Shown: positions 9,170 to 18,723, numbered from the stretch's first letter. The stretch is DNA of 64,000 bases from Alistipes sp. (GCA_021202985.1 JAJQCA010000083.1:52863-116862), one strand, 5' to 3'. Notes: generated by a model from the sequence alone, not told the origin. Made by a program: numbers and translations.

Positions 9170-10813
9170 TTACTCCTCCCCTTTCGGCTTGCGTGCCATG
9201 CTGTATTTGAAACGCTTTATCTTCTGTGTAGGGGTCTTTTCGAAGCCTGCCTGATGTTCCTCCACATCCGAAATACGGGCAGACTTGCTTACTTTAGAAT
9301 TGACGTAGTTCATTACGTCTTTCTTGATGTCGGCCATCTTGTGGCTCAGCTCTTCCCGGAAATCGTGGTAACGCCTTTCCAGCTCCTCCCGGTTGAAATG
9401 GACCATGGCCACCAGCTTACCCTTGTCCTCGGTGACAATGGAGTCCGTGACCAGGAAATGGCTGTTTATGACCGACTCGATCTCCTCGGGATAGATGTTC
9501 TCCCCTCCCGCCCCGAGTATCATATTGTCCAGGCGGCCTTTGATATAGAGATGGCCGTCCCGGTCGAAATAGCCGAGGTCCTTGGTGCGGAACCACCCGT
9601 CGCCGGTAAAAACGTTGCGAGTGGCCTCCGGATTCTTGTAATATCCCTGCATAGTGCTGGGACTCAACACCACTATTTCACCTTCACCGGTGGCGGGGTT
9701 GACATTCTCCAGCCGGGCCTCGATGCCTTTTAGCACCGGTCCCGTCGACCGAGGCCTGACATTACCGGGTATTGCCCCGGCTATAAGGGGGGCCGTCTCG
9801 GTCAGCCCGTAGCCGATAGCGAACGGGAAACCGGCGTCCCGGAGGAAGGTTTCCGTGGCTTCGTCCAGTTTGGCGCCCCCGATTCCGAAAAAGCGGAGAC
9901 GGCCGCCGAAAATCTTGGTGAGTTTCCTGCCGGCGAATTTATGGATGATCTTCTGGAACCACCGTTTTGAATAGAGGTATTTTTTCAGCCTACCTTTGGA
10001 GAAACGCGATGCCACCTGGCTCTTGTATATTTTCTCTATAATAAGCGGCACGCTCAGCATTACCGTGGGGCGGACTTCCTGCATGGCCGGCATAAGTGTG
10101 GAGGCCGTGGGGAGCTTGTCGAGGTAGACCACCTGCGCGCCCCTGCTGAACGGATAGAGCATTCCCACCGAGCATTCGTAGGTATGGGACAGGGGAAGGA
10201 TGGAGAGGAAAACGTCCTCCTTATAGACCGGGAACAGGTCGGTCTCCATATGTATCTGGCTCGCGAGATTGCCGTGTGAGAGCATTACGCCCTTTGGGGC
10301 GGATGTGGTTCCGGAGGTGTATATAATAGCGGCGGTATCTTCCGGGCGGACATCGGGCACGGGTACGTCCTCCGGCCGGCAATCCGCCTTAGCCGACTCC
10401 CTCCCGGTAACTCCCAGGTTTTTGGTCCTCACCACGATGCTTAGCTTGTCCACGACCGTTTTCGATACCTTCGAAAACAATTTGTCCGAAACGCAGAGGG
10501 CTTTCGCGTCGCAATGGGTTATTATCATGTCCAGCTCTTCCGGGCTGAAATCGGGGAGGATGGGCACTATGATAAGGCCGTGGACCACAGCCGTAAAGTA
10601 ACAAACCGCCCAGTTGGGCATATTGCTGCTCAGCAGGGCGACTTTATCGCCCTTTGCCAGGCCGGCACCGTGGAACCTGGCCGCAAGATTGTCGACCCGG
10701 CGGGCAAAATCGCCGTATGTGAGCCGTTCGCCCCCGTACATCGAAGAACAGGGCCTGTCGGTATATTGCTCTATACTGCGTAGGTGTAGTTCCCGTAATG
10801 TAGTATATGACAT
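9170..10813 (-). CDS. AMP-dependent long-chain acyl-CoA synthetase
   Basis: ANL-superfamily ligase that activates a carboxylic acid, probably a long-chain fatty acid, via an acyl-AMP to the CoA thioester. From Met 10813 it has 547 residues. The AMP-binding P-loop IIYTSGTTSAPKGVMLS lies at about 163-179, the A5 motif IGYGLTETAPL follows, then the hinge region GWFRTKDLGYFDRDGHLYIKGR and a basic C-terminal lobe. I prefer MSYTTLRELHLRS at 10813 to an upstream Met at 10942, because a consensus -7 box TAAATTTG at 10844-10851 puts the transcript start about 24 nt before this ATG. Substrate chain length cannot be read from sequence. Divergent from queG. Confidence 0.9.
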   Translation of the reverse strand: MSYTTLRELHLRSIEQYTDRPCSSMYGGERLTYGDFARRVDNLAARFHGAGLAKGDKVALLSSNMPNWAVCYFTAVVHGLIIVPILPDFSPEELDMIITHCDAKALCVSDKLFSKVSKTVVDKLSIVVRTKNLGVTGRESAKADCRPEDVPVPDVRPEDTAAIIYTSGTTSAPKGVMLSHGNLASQIHMETDLFPVYKEDVFLSILPLSHTYECSVGMLYPFSRGAQVVYLDKLPTASTLMPAMQEVRPTVMLSVPLIIEKIYKSQVASRFSKGRLKKYLYSKRWFQKIIHKFAGRKLTKIFGGRLRFFGIGGAKLDEATETFLRDAGFPFAIGYGLTETAPLIAGAIPGNVRPRSTGPVLKGIEARLENVNPATGEGEIVVLSPSTMQGYYKNPEATRNVFTGDGWFRTKDLGYFDRDGHLYIKGRLDNMILGAGGENIYPEEIESVINSHFLVTDSIVTEDKGKLVAMVHFNREELERRYHDFREELSHKMADIKKDVMNYVNSKVSKSARISDVEEHQAGFEKTPTQKIKRFKYSMARKPKGEE

Positions 10814-10843
10814 ATCTGTCGCTGGCGCATGTTGCGCACAATA

Positions 10844-10851
10844 CAAATTTA
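10844..10851 (-). promoter_or_regulatory. Acyl-CoA synthetase promoter (-7 box)
   Basis: TAAATTTG on the minus strand, 30 nt before the chosen ATG; it decides the start codon of the gene. Confidence 0.55.
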
Positions 10852-11071
10852 ATCGTTTATTTGGTTTTACGAACGTCATATACCTTCCAAAAATTATCCT
10901 CCCCTCCTCGTAATATGGTCTGTGCGGCCCGCGACCCGCCATGCTGACCTGGGTTGAACCGGCTTCGGCCGGGGGCGGTACCCGCTGCTTCGTAACGCCT
11001 TGCGGTACGGATACGATGCCTCACACTCCTTTGCAGGACAAATATTCTTCCAATCGTCCCTCAAGGGCAAC

Positions 11072-11079
11072 TATTTTTG
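11072..11079 (+). promoter_or_regulatory. queG promoter (-7 box)
   Basis: TATTTTTG, with a predicted transcript start near 11085 and the ATG at 11101. Supports the internal Met over one at 11077. Confidence 0.5.
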
Positions 11080-11100
11080 TGGTATCTTTACTCCCCTGCC

Positions 11101-12132
11101 ATGCCGAAATATCCGGACGACATACTACCCGTAAGCGAGCAATCATCCCAGCCCGTAATACCTGCCCGCGAGATGAGGGAGGCCGCGCTCGGCGCTGGTT
11201 TCTCCCTATGCGGTATCGCGCCTTACCGCCGCCTGACTAAGCATGCCGCTCGCCTGGAAGAGTGGGTGGCCGGCGGAATGCACGGCGGCCTGGCATATAT
11301 GGAGAGGAATATCGGCAAACGTAGCGACCCGCGGGAGTTGTTTCCCGCCACGGGTACGGTGGTGGTTTGCGCGGTGAACTACCGGAATACGGCATGGGAC
11401 GCTCCCGACGACGGCAGGCCCCGCATCGCCTCTTACGCTTTCTCCCCCGATTACCACGATTCCATAAAAACCATGCTTCGACGGACGGCGGAGACCCTGC
11501 GGGTATCGTACCCGTGGCTGAAGGGGCGGGCGCTGACCGATACCGCACCCCTGCTCGAAAAGGCTTGGGCGGTGGAAGCCGGGCTGGGATGGATTGGCCG
11601 CAACTCGTTGCTCGTCACCCCTCGGTTCGGTTCGGCTGTAATGCTCGGGGAGCTGCTTCTGAATGCCCGGGTGGATGTGTACGACCGTCCGCATGACCGG
11701 GACGGCTGCGGAGCGTGCCGCCGCTGCATCGAGGCATGCCCCGCCGGGGCGGTCGGGGAATGCCGCACCATAGATGCGTCCCGGTGTATTTCGCGGCTGA
11801 CGGTGGAACCGGGGGCGGACGCCCTCTTTACCTCCGCGTCGGAAGGCGGAGGTTTACCTTTGTCCGGGTGGGTGTTCGGCTGCGACGATTGCCAGCGGGG
11901 CTGTCCTCACAACCGGTCCAAACCCGCCGGTGAAAATCCGCTGTTCCGGCCGGTTGTCGACCCGCTGGCGTTCGACAGGGAATTTTGCCGGAGTTTGGAT
12001 TTCCCCCGCTTCCATGCCCTGTTCCGCGGCACCCCGCTCGAAAGACCGGGGCTGGATAAGGTTTACAAAAGGATAAAGGCGTTGGTCGAAAAAGGGATAC
12101 GGAATAACCTTTCAAAGAGTACAACAGGGTGA
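11101..12132 (+). CDS. queG: Epoxyqueuosine reductase
   Basis: Cobalamin- and iron-sulfur-dependent enzyme that reduces epoxyqueuosine to queuosine in tRNA. From MPKYPDDILP it has 343 residues. The ferredoxin-like part shows two clusters: CGACRRCIEACP (Cys203, 206, 209, 213) and Cys229 with CDDCQRGC (Cys261, 264, 268). The catalytic Asp lies in ALTDTAP (Asp147), and GLGWIGRNSLLVTPRFGS is the family's cofactor segment. No HEAT-repeat tail is present, which is normal for shorter members. It stands alone between divergent and convergent neighbours. Confidence 0.95.
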   Translation: MPKYPDDILPVSEQSSQPVIPAREMREAALGAGFSLCGIAPYRRLTKHAARLEEWVAGGMHGGLAYMERNIGKRSDPRELFPATGTVVVCAVNYRNTAWDAPDDGRPRIASYAFSPDYHDSIKTMLRRTAETLRVSYPWLKGRALTDTAPLLEKAWAVEAGLGWIGRNSLLVTPRFGSAVMLGELLLNARVDVYDRPHDRDGCGACRRCIEACPAGAVGECRTIDASRCISRLTVEPGADALFTSASEGGGLPLSGWVFGCDDCQRGCPHNRSKPAGENPLFRPVVDPLAFDREFCRSLDFPRFHALFRGTPLERPGLDKVYKRIKALVEKGIRNNLSKSTTG

Positions 12133-12314
12133 AGCATAACGAGTAAGAGCGTCTCCCTCCCCGGATTCGCGAATGCCCCTGAATTTCCGGCTCAAAATCG
12201 CTAACCTGGCCGCCTGACCAATCGCCGACCCGGTCCTCACCGGGAAACAATCCGTTTACTTAATGGTTTACCATTCCCCGTCCCCCGTCCCTAAAGTCTT
12301 GATTATAAACCGTA

Positions 12315-13766
12315 TTACCTTTCCCGCCTCTCGGTCATGGGGCGGTAGCGGACGGTGGTTCGTTCCGGGGTGCCGGTAGAGTAATAAGCGGCGGAAGACC
12401 TCGTTTCGGCCGGGTAACCGGCAGCTCCCTGCTGGTCCGACGGCAGAAGGTCCTGCCAGCCGCCGATACCGTAAATATCGTCCATCGCCCGCCGGAGCAT
12501 CGGTTCCCCGGCTATATCGCCCAGTTGCCCGAGCGTAATGTAGGGGTAGCCGCTGTCTGTTACCGGGATATTGTCGCTGCTGTATTCCATTACGGGCAGG
12601 TCCGGGACAAGCCCCGACTCGTACCCCGATACCTGCCGCACGTTATGGACCCGGAGCGTAATGGGATAAATTTCCCACTGGTATACAGCGTTGGAGTACC
12701 ACATCCCGCCCAGGTTTTTCCCTTCGGTAACCTCGCCGGCGTGGACGAATTTCAATCCCGCGTCCTCGTATAACGGGCGTAGGCAGTGCACCACCAGTTC
12801 GCTGGCCGAAGCTGTATTCTTGTTGGTAAGGATATAGAGCGACTGTACTCCGCAGTTGTACCCCTGCATCTCGGTAGCGGTCAATAGTTTCTCCTCTTCG
12901 AACAACTCGGTCCGGTTAAAAGAGACGTTACGCTCCTTGTACAGATACGTCCCGCCAAGCGACGAGCCGGGTGCGAGCAGGCTGGCCACCTTCCGCGCGG
13001 CAGTCAGCTCGCCGCCGCCGTTGAACCGGAAATCGGCTATTATATGCTCCACTCCTTCGGCGTGGAAGCGCGAGAATACCTCGCGCAACTGGTTGTAGTA
13101 CGAATTGTTATCCCCGTCGGTGAAATGGTTGTATACGAAATAACCGGTCTTGGGAGTGAGAGCGTAGACGGTATCGAAATAGACCGGGTTGTCGTAGTAA
13201 AAATCCTTTTGCAGCGTCACATCCCTCTCCTCCGGGTAGTAGAAGCCGAGCACAATGCGGTCCTCCTCGAGCATCTGCTCCAGTTGGTCAAGTTCGGTGA
13301 TGTGCAGCCCGTTTGCGGTGCGGAAACAGTCGCCCCTCCGTATCCCGGCCTTATCCGCCGGGGAGCCGGGTATGACGTAAGTGATGTGGCAAAATGTGGT
13401 GGACGGGGCCAACAGACGCGCCGCGAATCCGTAGTGGTAGTCGGGCGTCTCGAGGGCGTATTCCGACCCTCCCTCGTACCATGCCTGGTGCTCGGAATCC
13501 GTTCCGGTGAACACTATCTTGGAATAGAGGTCGTTGAGGTCGATATCGTCGTGCTCGTCATAGAGCAGGCTTTTGAAAAAATTCTTGGGGTTATAGAGCA
13601 GGTTCTCCTCCCAATCTGCCGGCATATAGTCGCTCCAGAGATAATTCTCTTCCATTATGCCGTAGATCCATTCGTTGACCTTCTCGTTCTCGACTATGAT
13701 TTCCTCGCCCGGACAGCCGGTCAGTAGCAGCAGCATCGAGAGTAATATAGGAATACGACCGGGCAT
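12315..13766 (-). CDS. S41-family (C-terminal processing type) protease, lipoprotein
   Basis: A 483-residue protein with a signal peptide and lipobox LLTGC (Cys18). After an N-terminal helical domain (NEWIYGIMEENYLWSDYMP) comes a PDZ domain (about 130-190, with PGSPADKAGIRRGDCF) and a tail-specific protease domain with DFRFNGGGE and the nucleophile region NKNTASASEL. S41 proteases cut protein C-termini in the periplasm using a Ser-Lys dyad. The C-terminus is low-complexity. A paralogue with the same architecture lies at 46282-47835. The -7 box TAAATTTG is 31 nt upstream of the ATG. Substrate unknown. Confidence 0.88.
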   Translation of the reverse strand: MPGRIPILLSMLLLLTGCPGEEIIVENEKVNEWIYGIMEENYLWSDYMPADWEENLLYNPKNFFKSLLYDEHDDIDLNDLYSKIVFTGTDSEHQAWYEGGSEYALETPDYHYGFAARLLAPSTTFCHITYVIPGSPADKAGIRRGDCFRTANGLHITELDQLEQMLEEDRIVLGFYYPEERDVTLQKDFYYDNPVYFDTVYALTPKTGYFVYNHFTDGDNNSYYNQLREVFSRFHAEGVEHIIADFRFNGGGELTAARKVASLLAPGSSLGGTYLYKERNVSFNRTELFEEEKLLTATEMQGYNCGVQSLYILTNKNTASASELVVHCLRPLYEDAGLKFVHAGEVTEGKNLGGMWYSNAVYQWEIYPITLRVHNVRQVSGYESGLVPDLPVMEYSSDNIPVTDSGYPYITLGQLGDIAGEPMLRRAMDDIYGIGGWQDLLPSDQQGAAGYPAETRSSAAYYSTGTPERTTVRYRPMTERRER

Positions 13767-13797
13767 TCTGATGGCTTGAGGGTTTGGGAGTCAGTTT

Positions 13798-13805
13798 CAA
13801 ATTTA
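13798..13805 (-). promoter_or_regulatory. Putative promoter of the first S41 protease (-7 box)
   Basis: TAAATTTG on the minus strand; predicted start about 13791, leader about 25 nt. Confidence 0.5.
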
Positions 13806-13867
13806 ATTCTTTTTATCCAAATCGTGCCGGGGCCGGCCATTTATTTCAAATAATGTGGTGACCGCTT

Positions 13868-13897
13868 GCTGACTCTGCCTAAAAATTTGTATATTTC
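13868..13897 (+). promoter_or_regulatory. Possible promoter of the EF-G2-like gene
   Basis: TTG (13866-13868), 21 nt, then TATATTTC (13890-13897), one base off the -7 consensus. It would give a leader of about 55 nt to the ATG at 13959. Confidence 0.35.
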
Positions 13898-13958
13898 GTG
13901 GCTACCCTCCATGGAGGTAAGCGACCTAAAACCTGAAATAACAAATAAACTTCACCTT

Positions 13959-16115
13959 ATGAAAAGTTATAAAACGCGAGACATTAAGAATGTCGTTTTG
14001 CTCGGGGCGCCGGGCTCCGGGAAAACTACCCTTGCAGAGGCCATGGCTTTTGAGGGTAAGGTCATCGACCGCAGGGGTAGTATAGAGAACGACAGCACCC
14101 TCTCGGACAATACCGAGCTGGAGCACCAGTACAAACGCTCGATTTATCCGACCATCCTGTTTACCGAATTCAAGGACAAGAAACTCAATATAATAGACAC
14201 CCCGGGATCGGACGACTTCTGCGGAGGTCTCTTCTCCGCATTCAAGGTAGCCGACGTGGGCCTGATGCTGTTCAACGCGCAGAACGGGTTCGAGGCGGGC
14301 ACGGAGATTCAGGCGCGCTACGCCCGGCAGATGGGAAAACCCATCATTGCCGTGGTGAGTCAGCTGGACCACGAAAAGGCCAACTGGGAAGCCACCATCG
14401 ACTCGCTTAACAGCAGCTCGCGCGTGAAACCGGTAATCGTGCAGTATCCGGTAGCAACAGGTCCGGAATTCAACTCCTTCATCGACGTTTTGATGATGAA
14501 GATGTACAAATTCACGGACGACAACGGCACCCGCGAGGAACTCGATATCCCGGAATCGGAAATGGAGCGTGCGCAGGAGCTTAACAACATACTTCTGGAA
14601 GCGGCCGCCGAGAACGACGAGGGCCTTATGGAACTCTATTTCGAAAAAGGCACGCTGACGCAGGACGAGATGCGCAGCGGTCTGAAAATTGGACTTGCCA
14701 AGCGCGACCTCATGCCGGTTTTCTGCACTTCGGGCAAGAAGGACATAGGCACGAAACGCCTTATGGAGTTTGTAATCAACGTGGCTCCCGGCCCTGTGGA
14801 AGCACCGAACTTCGCAACGGTGGACGGGCAGGAGATCGAAGCCGACGAGAACGGTTCGCCCGTGCTCTTCGTATTCAAGAGCACCGTCGAACAACATATC
14901 GGCGAAATCAGCTATTTCCGCCTTATACGCGGTAAGATAACCGAAGGTATGGAGCTGATTAACGCTCGTACGGGTAACAAGGAAAAAATCGCCCAGATGT
15001 TCGCCGTGGCGGGTAAGAACCGTGTGAAGGTTACCGAAATGTTCGCCGGCGACATAGGCTGTACGGTGAAGCTGAAGGGAACCAAAACGAACGACACGCT
15101 TTGCGGTGCCGGCAATCTCGTGCAGATAACCCCGATGGTGTTCCCCGAGCCGCGTTACCGGGCGGCCATCAAGGCGGTCAACTCGAGCGACGACGAGAAG
15201 CTGGGCGAAATGCTCAATAAACTGGCTTTCGAAGACCCGACCATCCTCGTGGAATATTCCAAGGAATTGAAGCAGACGATTGTGCAGGGTCAGGGTGAAC
15301 ACCACCTCAACATTATGAAGTGGACCCTTGCCAACAATTATAAGATAGACGTGGAGTTCTTCGCACCGCGCATATCGTACCGCGAGACCATCACCAAGGT
15401 GGCCGGTGCGGATTACCGCCATAAGAAGCAGTCCGGCGGGGCCGGCCAGTTCGGCGAGGTGCACCTCGTTATCGAGCCGTACTACGAAGGAATCGCCGAG
15501 CCTACCAAGTATAAAATCGGCGGGAAAGAAATCACGGTAAACATCAAGAACAAGGAAGAAATAAATCTCGAATGGGGTGGTAAGCTCGTATTTTACAGTT
15601 CCATCGTCGGTGGTGCCATCGACGCCCGCTTCCTGCCGGCCATACTGAAAGGGATAATGGAGAAGATGGAAGAAGGCCCGCTTACCGGTTCCTACGCCCG
15701 CGACATTCGTGTTGTCGTTTATGACGGCAAGATGCACCCGGTGGATTCGAACGAAATATCGTTCAAACTTGCCGGACGTAACGCATTCAAGGAAGCGTTC
15801 CGCAACGCCGGGCCGAAAATTATGGAGCCGATTTACACGGTGGAAGTGCTCGTTCCCTCGGACAAGATGGGCGACGTGATGAGCGATATGCAGAACCGCC
15901 GCGCCATGATAGAGGGGATGACCTCCGATGCCGGTTTCGACCGCCTGACGGCTCGCGTTCCCCTGTCGGAGATGTACCGTTACTCGACCACGCTCAGCTC
16001 CCTCACGAGCGGCCGCGCGACCTATTCGATGAAATTCGCATCCTACGAGCAGGTTCCCGCCGACGTGCAGGACAAGCTCCTCAAGGCGTATGCGGACGAG
16101 GATAAGGACGAATAG
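13959..16115 (+). CDS. Elongation factor G paralogue (EF-G2 type) with altered GTPase motifs
   Basis: A 718-residue protein with the full EF-G layout: G domain (1 to about 290), domain II, domains III-V (QGQGEHHLNIMKW, then SGGAGQFGEVHLVIEP and RDIRVVVYDGKMHPVDSNE). The P-loop is GAPGSGKTT (16-24), not the usual AHxDxGKTT. Switch I has RSIYPT (60-65) where EF-G has RGITI, and switch II reads DTPGSDDF (80-87) so the catalytic His of DTPGH is Ser84. The G4 motif is SQLD (134-137) instead of NKxD. A Bacteroides EF-G paralogue called EF-G2 has been reported to translocate without GTP hydrolysis during carbon limitation; this protein fits that group by inference. The start is at MKSYKTRDIKN. Monocistronic, with a strong terminator. 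Confidence 0.9.
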   Translation: MKSYKTRDIKNVVLLGAPGSGKTTLAEAMAFEGKVIDRRGSIENDSTLSDNTELEHQYKRSIYPTILFTEFKDKKLNIIDTPGSDDFCGGLFSAFKVADVGLMLFNAQNGFEAGTEIQARYARQMGKPIIAVVSQLDHEKANWEATIDSLNSSSRVKPVIVQYPVATGPEFNSFIDVLMMKMYKFTDDNGTREELDIPESEMERAQELNNILLEAAAENDEGLMELYFEKGTLTQDEMRSGLKIGLAKRDLMPVFCTSGKKDIGTKRLMEFVINVAPGPVEAPNFATVDGQEIEADENGSPVLFVFKSTVEQHIGEISYFRLIRGKITEGMELINARTGNKEKIAQMFAVAGKNRVKVTEMFAGDIGCTVKLKGTKTNDTLCGAGNLVQITPMVFPEPRYRAAIKAVNSSDDEKLGEMLNKLAFEDPTILVEYSKELKQTIVQGQGEHHLNIMKWTLANNYKIDVEFFAPRISYRETITKVAGADYRHKKQSGGAGQFGEVHLVIEPYYEGIAEPTKYKIGGKEITVNIKNKEEINLEWGGKLVFYSSIVGGAIDARFLPAILKGIMEKMEEGPLTGSYARDIRVVVYDGKMHPVDSNEISFKLAGRNAFKEAFRNAGPKIMEPIYTVEVLVPSDKMGDVMSDMQNRRAMIEGMTSDAGFDRLTARVPLSEMYRYSTTLSSLTSGRATYSMKFASYEQVPADVQDKLLKAYADEDKDE

Positions 16116-16133
16116 GTACTTCGAAATGTTTAC

Positions 16134-16168
16134 AAAAATAATGGGAGCTAACGGCTCCCATTATTTTT
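16134..16168 (+). terminator. Terminator of the EF-G2-like gene
   Basis: A perfect 15-bp stem, 16134-16148 with 16154-16168, a 5-nt loop and a T-rich 3' arm, 19 nt after the stop codon. Confidence 0.9.
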
Positions 16169-16340
16169 GGGGAGGTCATTTGGGATTTTTTGAATACCGG
16201 AATTGAACGGGAGCCTCTTCACTGCGTGTAGGATAGGGAGACATTTATCAAAGCCGATTTTGTCATTCTGGGCTATGGCGAGGAATCTCCCCGTTAAATA
16301 AACATGTTCCTTGACTATCACTAAAAAATTTAGATGCGTA

Positions 16341-17552
16341 ATGAAAAAGACCTTTAAATCATACCTGCCCCTTCTTCTTATAGCCCTCCTTTGCACGGCG
16401 ATTATGTTGTTCCTTGTCCTGCCGCAGACATATTACCTGCGCCGGGCTATTGTCCATACGTATCCTAAAATCGACCAGTATCCGCTGTTCGAGAACCGGG
16501 TCGTTACGGCCGGGGAGCCACGGCCGTGGCCCGTGGCGCACGACTACGGGCAGTACTCCGTCGACCCCGGTTTCGCCGAAAGATTCGCCGAACTGGAGAC
16601 CGTCGCCTTTCTGGTAATACGGCAGGATTCACTGCTGTTCGAACGGTACTGGGACGGTTACGGACCCTCGTCGCTCAGCAATTCATTCTCGATGGCAAAG
16701 AGCGTGGTCTCGCTTCTGGTCGGTATCGCCATCGACGAGGGATATATACGGGACCTGGAACAGCCGGTGTCGGACTTCCTGCCCGGGTTCGACGGGTATG
16801 AAGGCCGGGCGCTGACGGTGGAGCACCTGCTGACGATGAGTGCCGGAGTCAGGTGGGACGAGGGCTACTCCGGGCTGTTCTCCCTCACCACCGAGGCCTA
16901 TTACGGCCGAGACCTGCCGGGGCTGGTAGGCCGTATACGGCAGGAAGCCGTGCCGGGAGAGAGGTTCGTTTACCAGAGCGGGGTAACTCAGATGCTCGCC
17001 ATGGTTTTGGAGAAGGCCACGGGCCGGACAATAAGCGAGTACGCCTCCGAAAAACTTTGGACCCCGATGGGGGCGGAACACGATGCGTTGTGGAGCCTCG
17101 ACCGCGCAGGGGGGGCCGAAAAGGCCTATTGCTGTTTCAACTCCAACGCGCGGGATTTCGCTCGCTTCGGCAAGCTCATGCTGGGCCGCGGTGAATGGGA
17201 CGGCCGCTTCCTCGTGCCTTCTTGGTATATGGACAAGGCGCTTGCCCCGGCCACGTGGCTTGTCGGCGAGGATGGTAATGGTCCCAACAATTCTTATGGC
17301 TACCAATTCTGGATACTGGAGCGGTACGGCAACCGGATACCCTATATGCGGGGAATACTCGGACAATACGTGTTCGCCCTTCCGGAGCAGGAGGCGGTAA
17401 TCGTCCGTCTGGGCCGTAAACGCAGCGAGACACGCACCGACGGTAACTATCCCGACGATATCGACACATGGCTGGACGCGGGGATGAAGATTCTCGGCCT
17501 TGAGGTTACGGAAATCGTTCGCGGTAACGGTCACAACTTATCGGGCCGATGA
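16341..17552 (+). CDS. Serine hydrolase of the beta-lactamase / penicillin-binding (S12) family
   Basis: A 403-residue protein with an N-terminal membrane anchor (about 8-28) and an extracytoplasmic beta-lactamase fold. The SxxK motif is SMAK (Ser117, Lys120), and the second motif is YQS (Tyr211-Ser213), a Y-x-S variant of Y-x-N. The order resembles 6-aminohexanoate-dimer hydrolase/EstB-type enzymes more than true beta-lactamases. A glycine motif GILGQYVF near the C-terminus probably replaces KTG. I start at MKKTFKSYLP (16341); a Met 30 nt earlier is possible. Substrate not predictable; antibiotic resistance should not be assumed. Confidence 0.88.
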   Translation: MKKTFKSYLPLLLIALLCTAIMLFLVLPQTYYLRRAIVHTYPKIDQYPLFENRVVTAGEPRPWPVAHDYGQYSVDPGFAERFAELETVAFLVIRQDSLLFERYWDGYGPSSLSNSFSMAKSVVSLLVGIAIDEGYIRDLEQPVSDFLPGFDGYEGRALTVEHLLTMSAGVRWDEGYSGLFSLTTEAYYGRDLPGLVGRIRQEAVPGERFVYQSGVTQMLAMVLEKATGRTISEYASEKLWTPMGAEHDALWSLDRAGGAEKAYCCFNSNARDFARFGKLMLGRGEWDGRFLVPSWYMDKALAPATWLVGEDGNGPNNSYGYQFWILERYGNRIPYMRGILGQYVFALPEQEAVIVRLGRKRSETRTDGNYPDDIDTWLDAGMKILGLEVTEIVRGNGHNLSGR

Positions 17553-17668
17553 CGGGTACGGACGTATTTTATATATACGGTTCCATATTCCGGCAAATTA
17601 ACGACAGGGTCATACCGACGGAAAGTTATTATTCCGATATAGATACCTCACCCCTTAAATAATCAGGT

Positions 17669-18040
17669 ATGGAGAATAACAATGGAAGCAAGGCGGACGT
17701 TTATACCGTCACGATGGTTTTAGTGTACCATGACTCATTTCCTCCCGGGTCCGCGCTTAACGTCCGGCTTAACGGCACCGAAGAGTTCGAAATAGAGAAG
17801 GGCGAACTGCTCGGCCCGTGGACCGTCGTACGGGAAGTCCCGCTCGGCAGTAATGCCACGATGGATTTCATTTGTACCCTCACCGAAGACCCGGATTACG
17901 GTTTCCTGCTCTTTGTCAACAACGAGCGTGTGGCAATACTCCACGAGCGTGACAATCCGCATTATATCTACAACGTCGATACGTCGAAGCCGACTGCCGT
18001 GGTGAATTTCTATTTTTCGTATGAAAAAGTACGCCCCTGA
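17669..18040 (+). CDS. Hypothetical protein, 123 residues
   Basis: I do not recognise a family. There is no signal peptide or membrane helix. The sequence alternates hydrophobic and polar residues (VYTVTMVLVYHD, ALNVRLNG, TAVVNFYFSYE), suggesting an all-beta fold. It has its own ATG and ends 22 nt before a strong terminator, which supports it as a real gene. No clear TAnnTTTG box is seen in the 116 bp after the serine hydrolase gene, so it may be read through from there. Confidence 0.6.
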   Translation: MENNNGSKADVYTVTMVLVYHDSFPPGSALNVRLNGTEEFEIEKGELLGPWTVVREVPLGSNATMDFICTLTEDPDYGFLLFVNNERVAILHERDNPHYIYNVDTSKPTAVVNFYFSYEKVRP

Positions 18041-18062
18041 GGGTAGTCCGAAGCTGAAATAA

Positions 18063-18093
18063 AAAAACCTGCCCTGGAAAGGGGCAGGTTTTT
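18063..18093. terminator. Bidirectional terminator
   Basis: A perfect 12-bp stem, AAAAACCTGCCC (18063-18074) with GGGCAGGTTTTT (18082-18093). It has T-tracts in both directions and sits between convergent genes. Confidence 0.9.
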
Positions 18094-18113
18094 CTTTTCC
18101 GGTATTGTGCAAC

Positions 18114-18665
18114 TCAGCACAACTTGGCGGAACGTATAAAGCCGCCCTTACCGAACACCTTTATTTCCCCTGCTGCCCGGTAGGTATGCGGAACGTATTG
18201 CAGTACCTGTGCAATCGCAAGGTCGTTGCCGCCCGTTTTATAAATCACGGCTTTAATGGCCGAGGTTTCACCGGGTTTGATATCAACGAGCGATTCGAAA
18301 TCGCCATCCTCAACATATTTGAGTACGTTGGCTTTCTGGTCGGGGTCGAACATAAGTTCGTACCGTTTGAGGAACTCGTCGGTGGGTTTATAGTAGGGTT
18401 TACCTTTCCCGGATATATCCATCGCCAGCCTGATAGCGCCCGCTACCGTTATGAGCACGCCGCACAGCATAACCCCCGATGCCAGGTCGGGATGACCTTT
18501 GACGGCCGTGAAGGAGAGGACGAGCAGGATTATACCCAGCGCGGTGATACCCGCCGATAATACGGGACTTTTTTTGCGCGGCTCCATGCCGTCGATACCG
18601 AGGTCGTACAACGCCTCGTCTATTATGATTTCGTTTTCCATTTCGGTTTTTTTGATTGTATTCAT
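18114..18665 (-). CDS. Hypothetical two-helix membrane protein
   Basis: A 183-residue protein of no family I can name. A charged N-terminus (about 1-33, ending EPRKKS) is followed by two adjacent membrane helices (about 36-56 and 64-84) and a soluble C-terminal domain of about 95 residues facing the cytoplasm, by the positive-inside rule. The tail contains FEVVDIKPGE-like text (DFESLVDIKPGETSAIKAVIY). Met 9 (MENEIII) is an alternative start. It converges on the preceding gene across the bidirectional terminator. Confidence 0.65.
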   Translation of the reverse strand: MNTIKKTEMENEIIIDEALYDLGIDGMEPRKKSPVLSAGITALGIILLVLSFTAVKGHPDLASGVMLCGVLITVAGAIRLAMDISGKGKPYYKPTDEFLKRYELMFDPDQKANVLKYVEDGDFESLVDIKPGETSAIKAVIYKTGGNDLAIAQVLQYVPHTYRAAGEIKVFGKGGFIRSAKLC

Positions 18666-18723
18666 AAAACGTACGCCGGTTCCCGTGAATGGGACCGGTT
18701 AGACACAACGCAAAACCGAAGGG

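Noticed and set aside
13926..15737. A 603-codon open frame on the minus strand inside the EF-G2-like gene
   Set aside because: It is antisense to a gene with clear family motifs and results from GC-rich third positions; no promoter, no recognisable domain.
16341..17552. Beta-lactamase conferring antibiotic resistance
   Set aside because: Motifs YQS and the lack of KTG fit esterase/amide hydrolase-like S12 proteins; resistance cannot be claimed.
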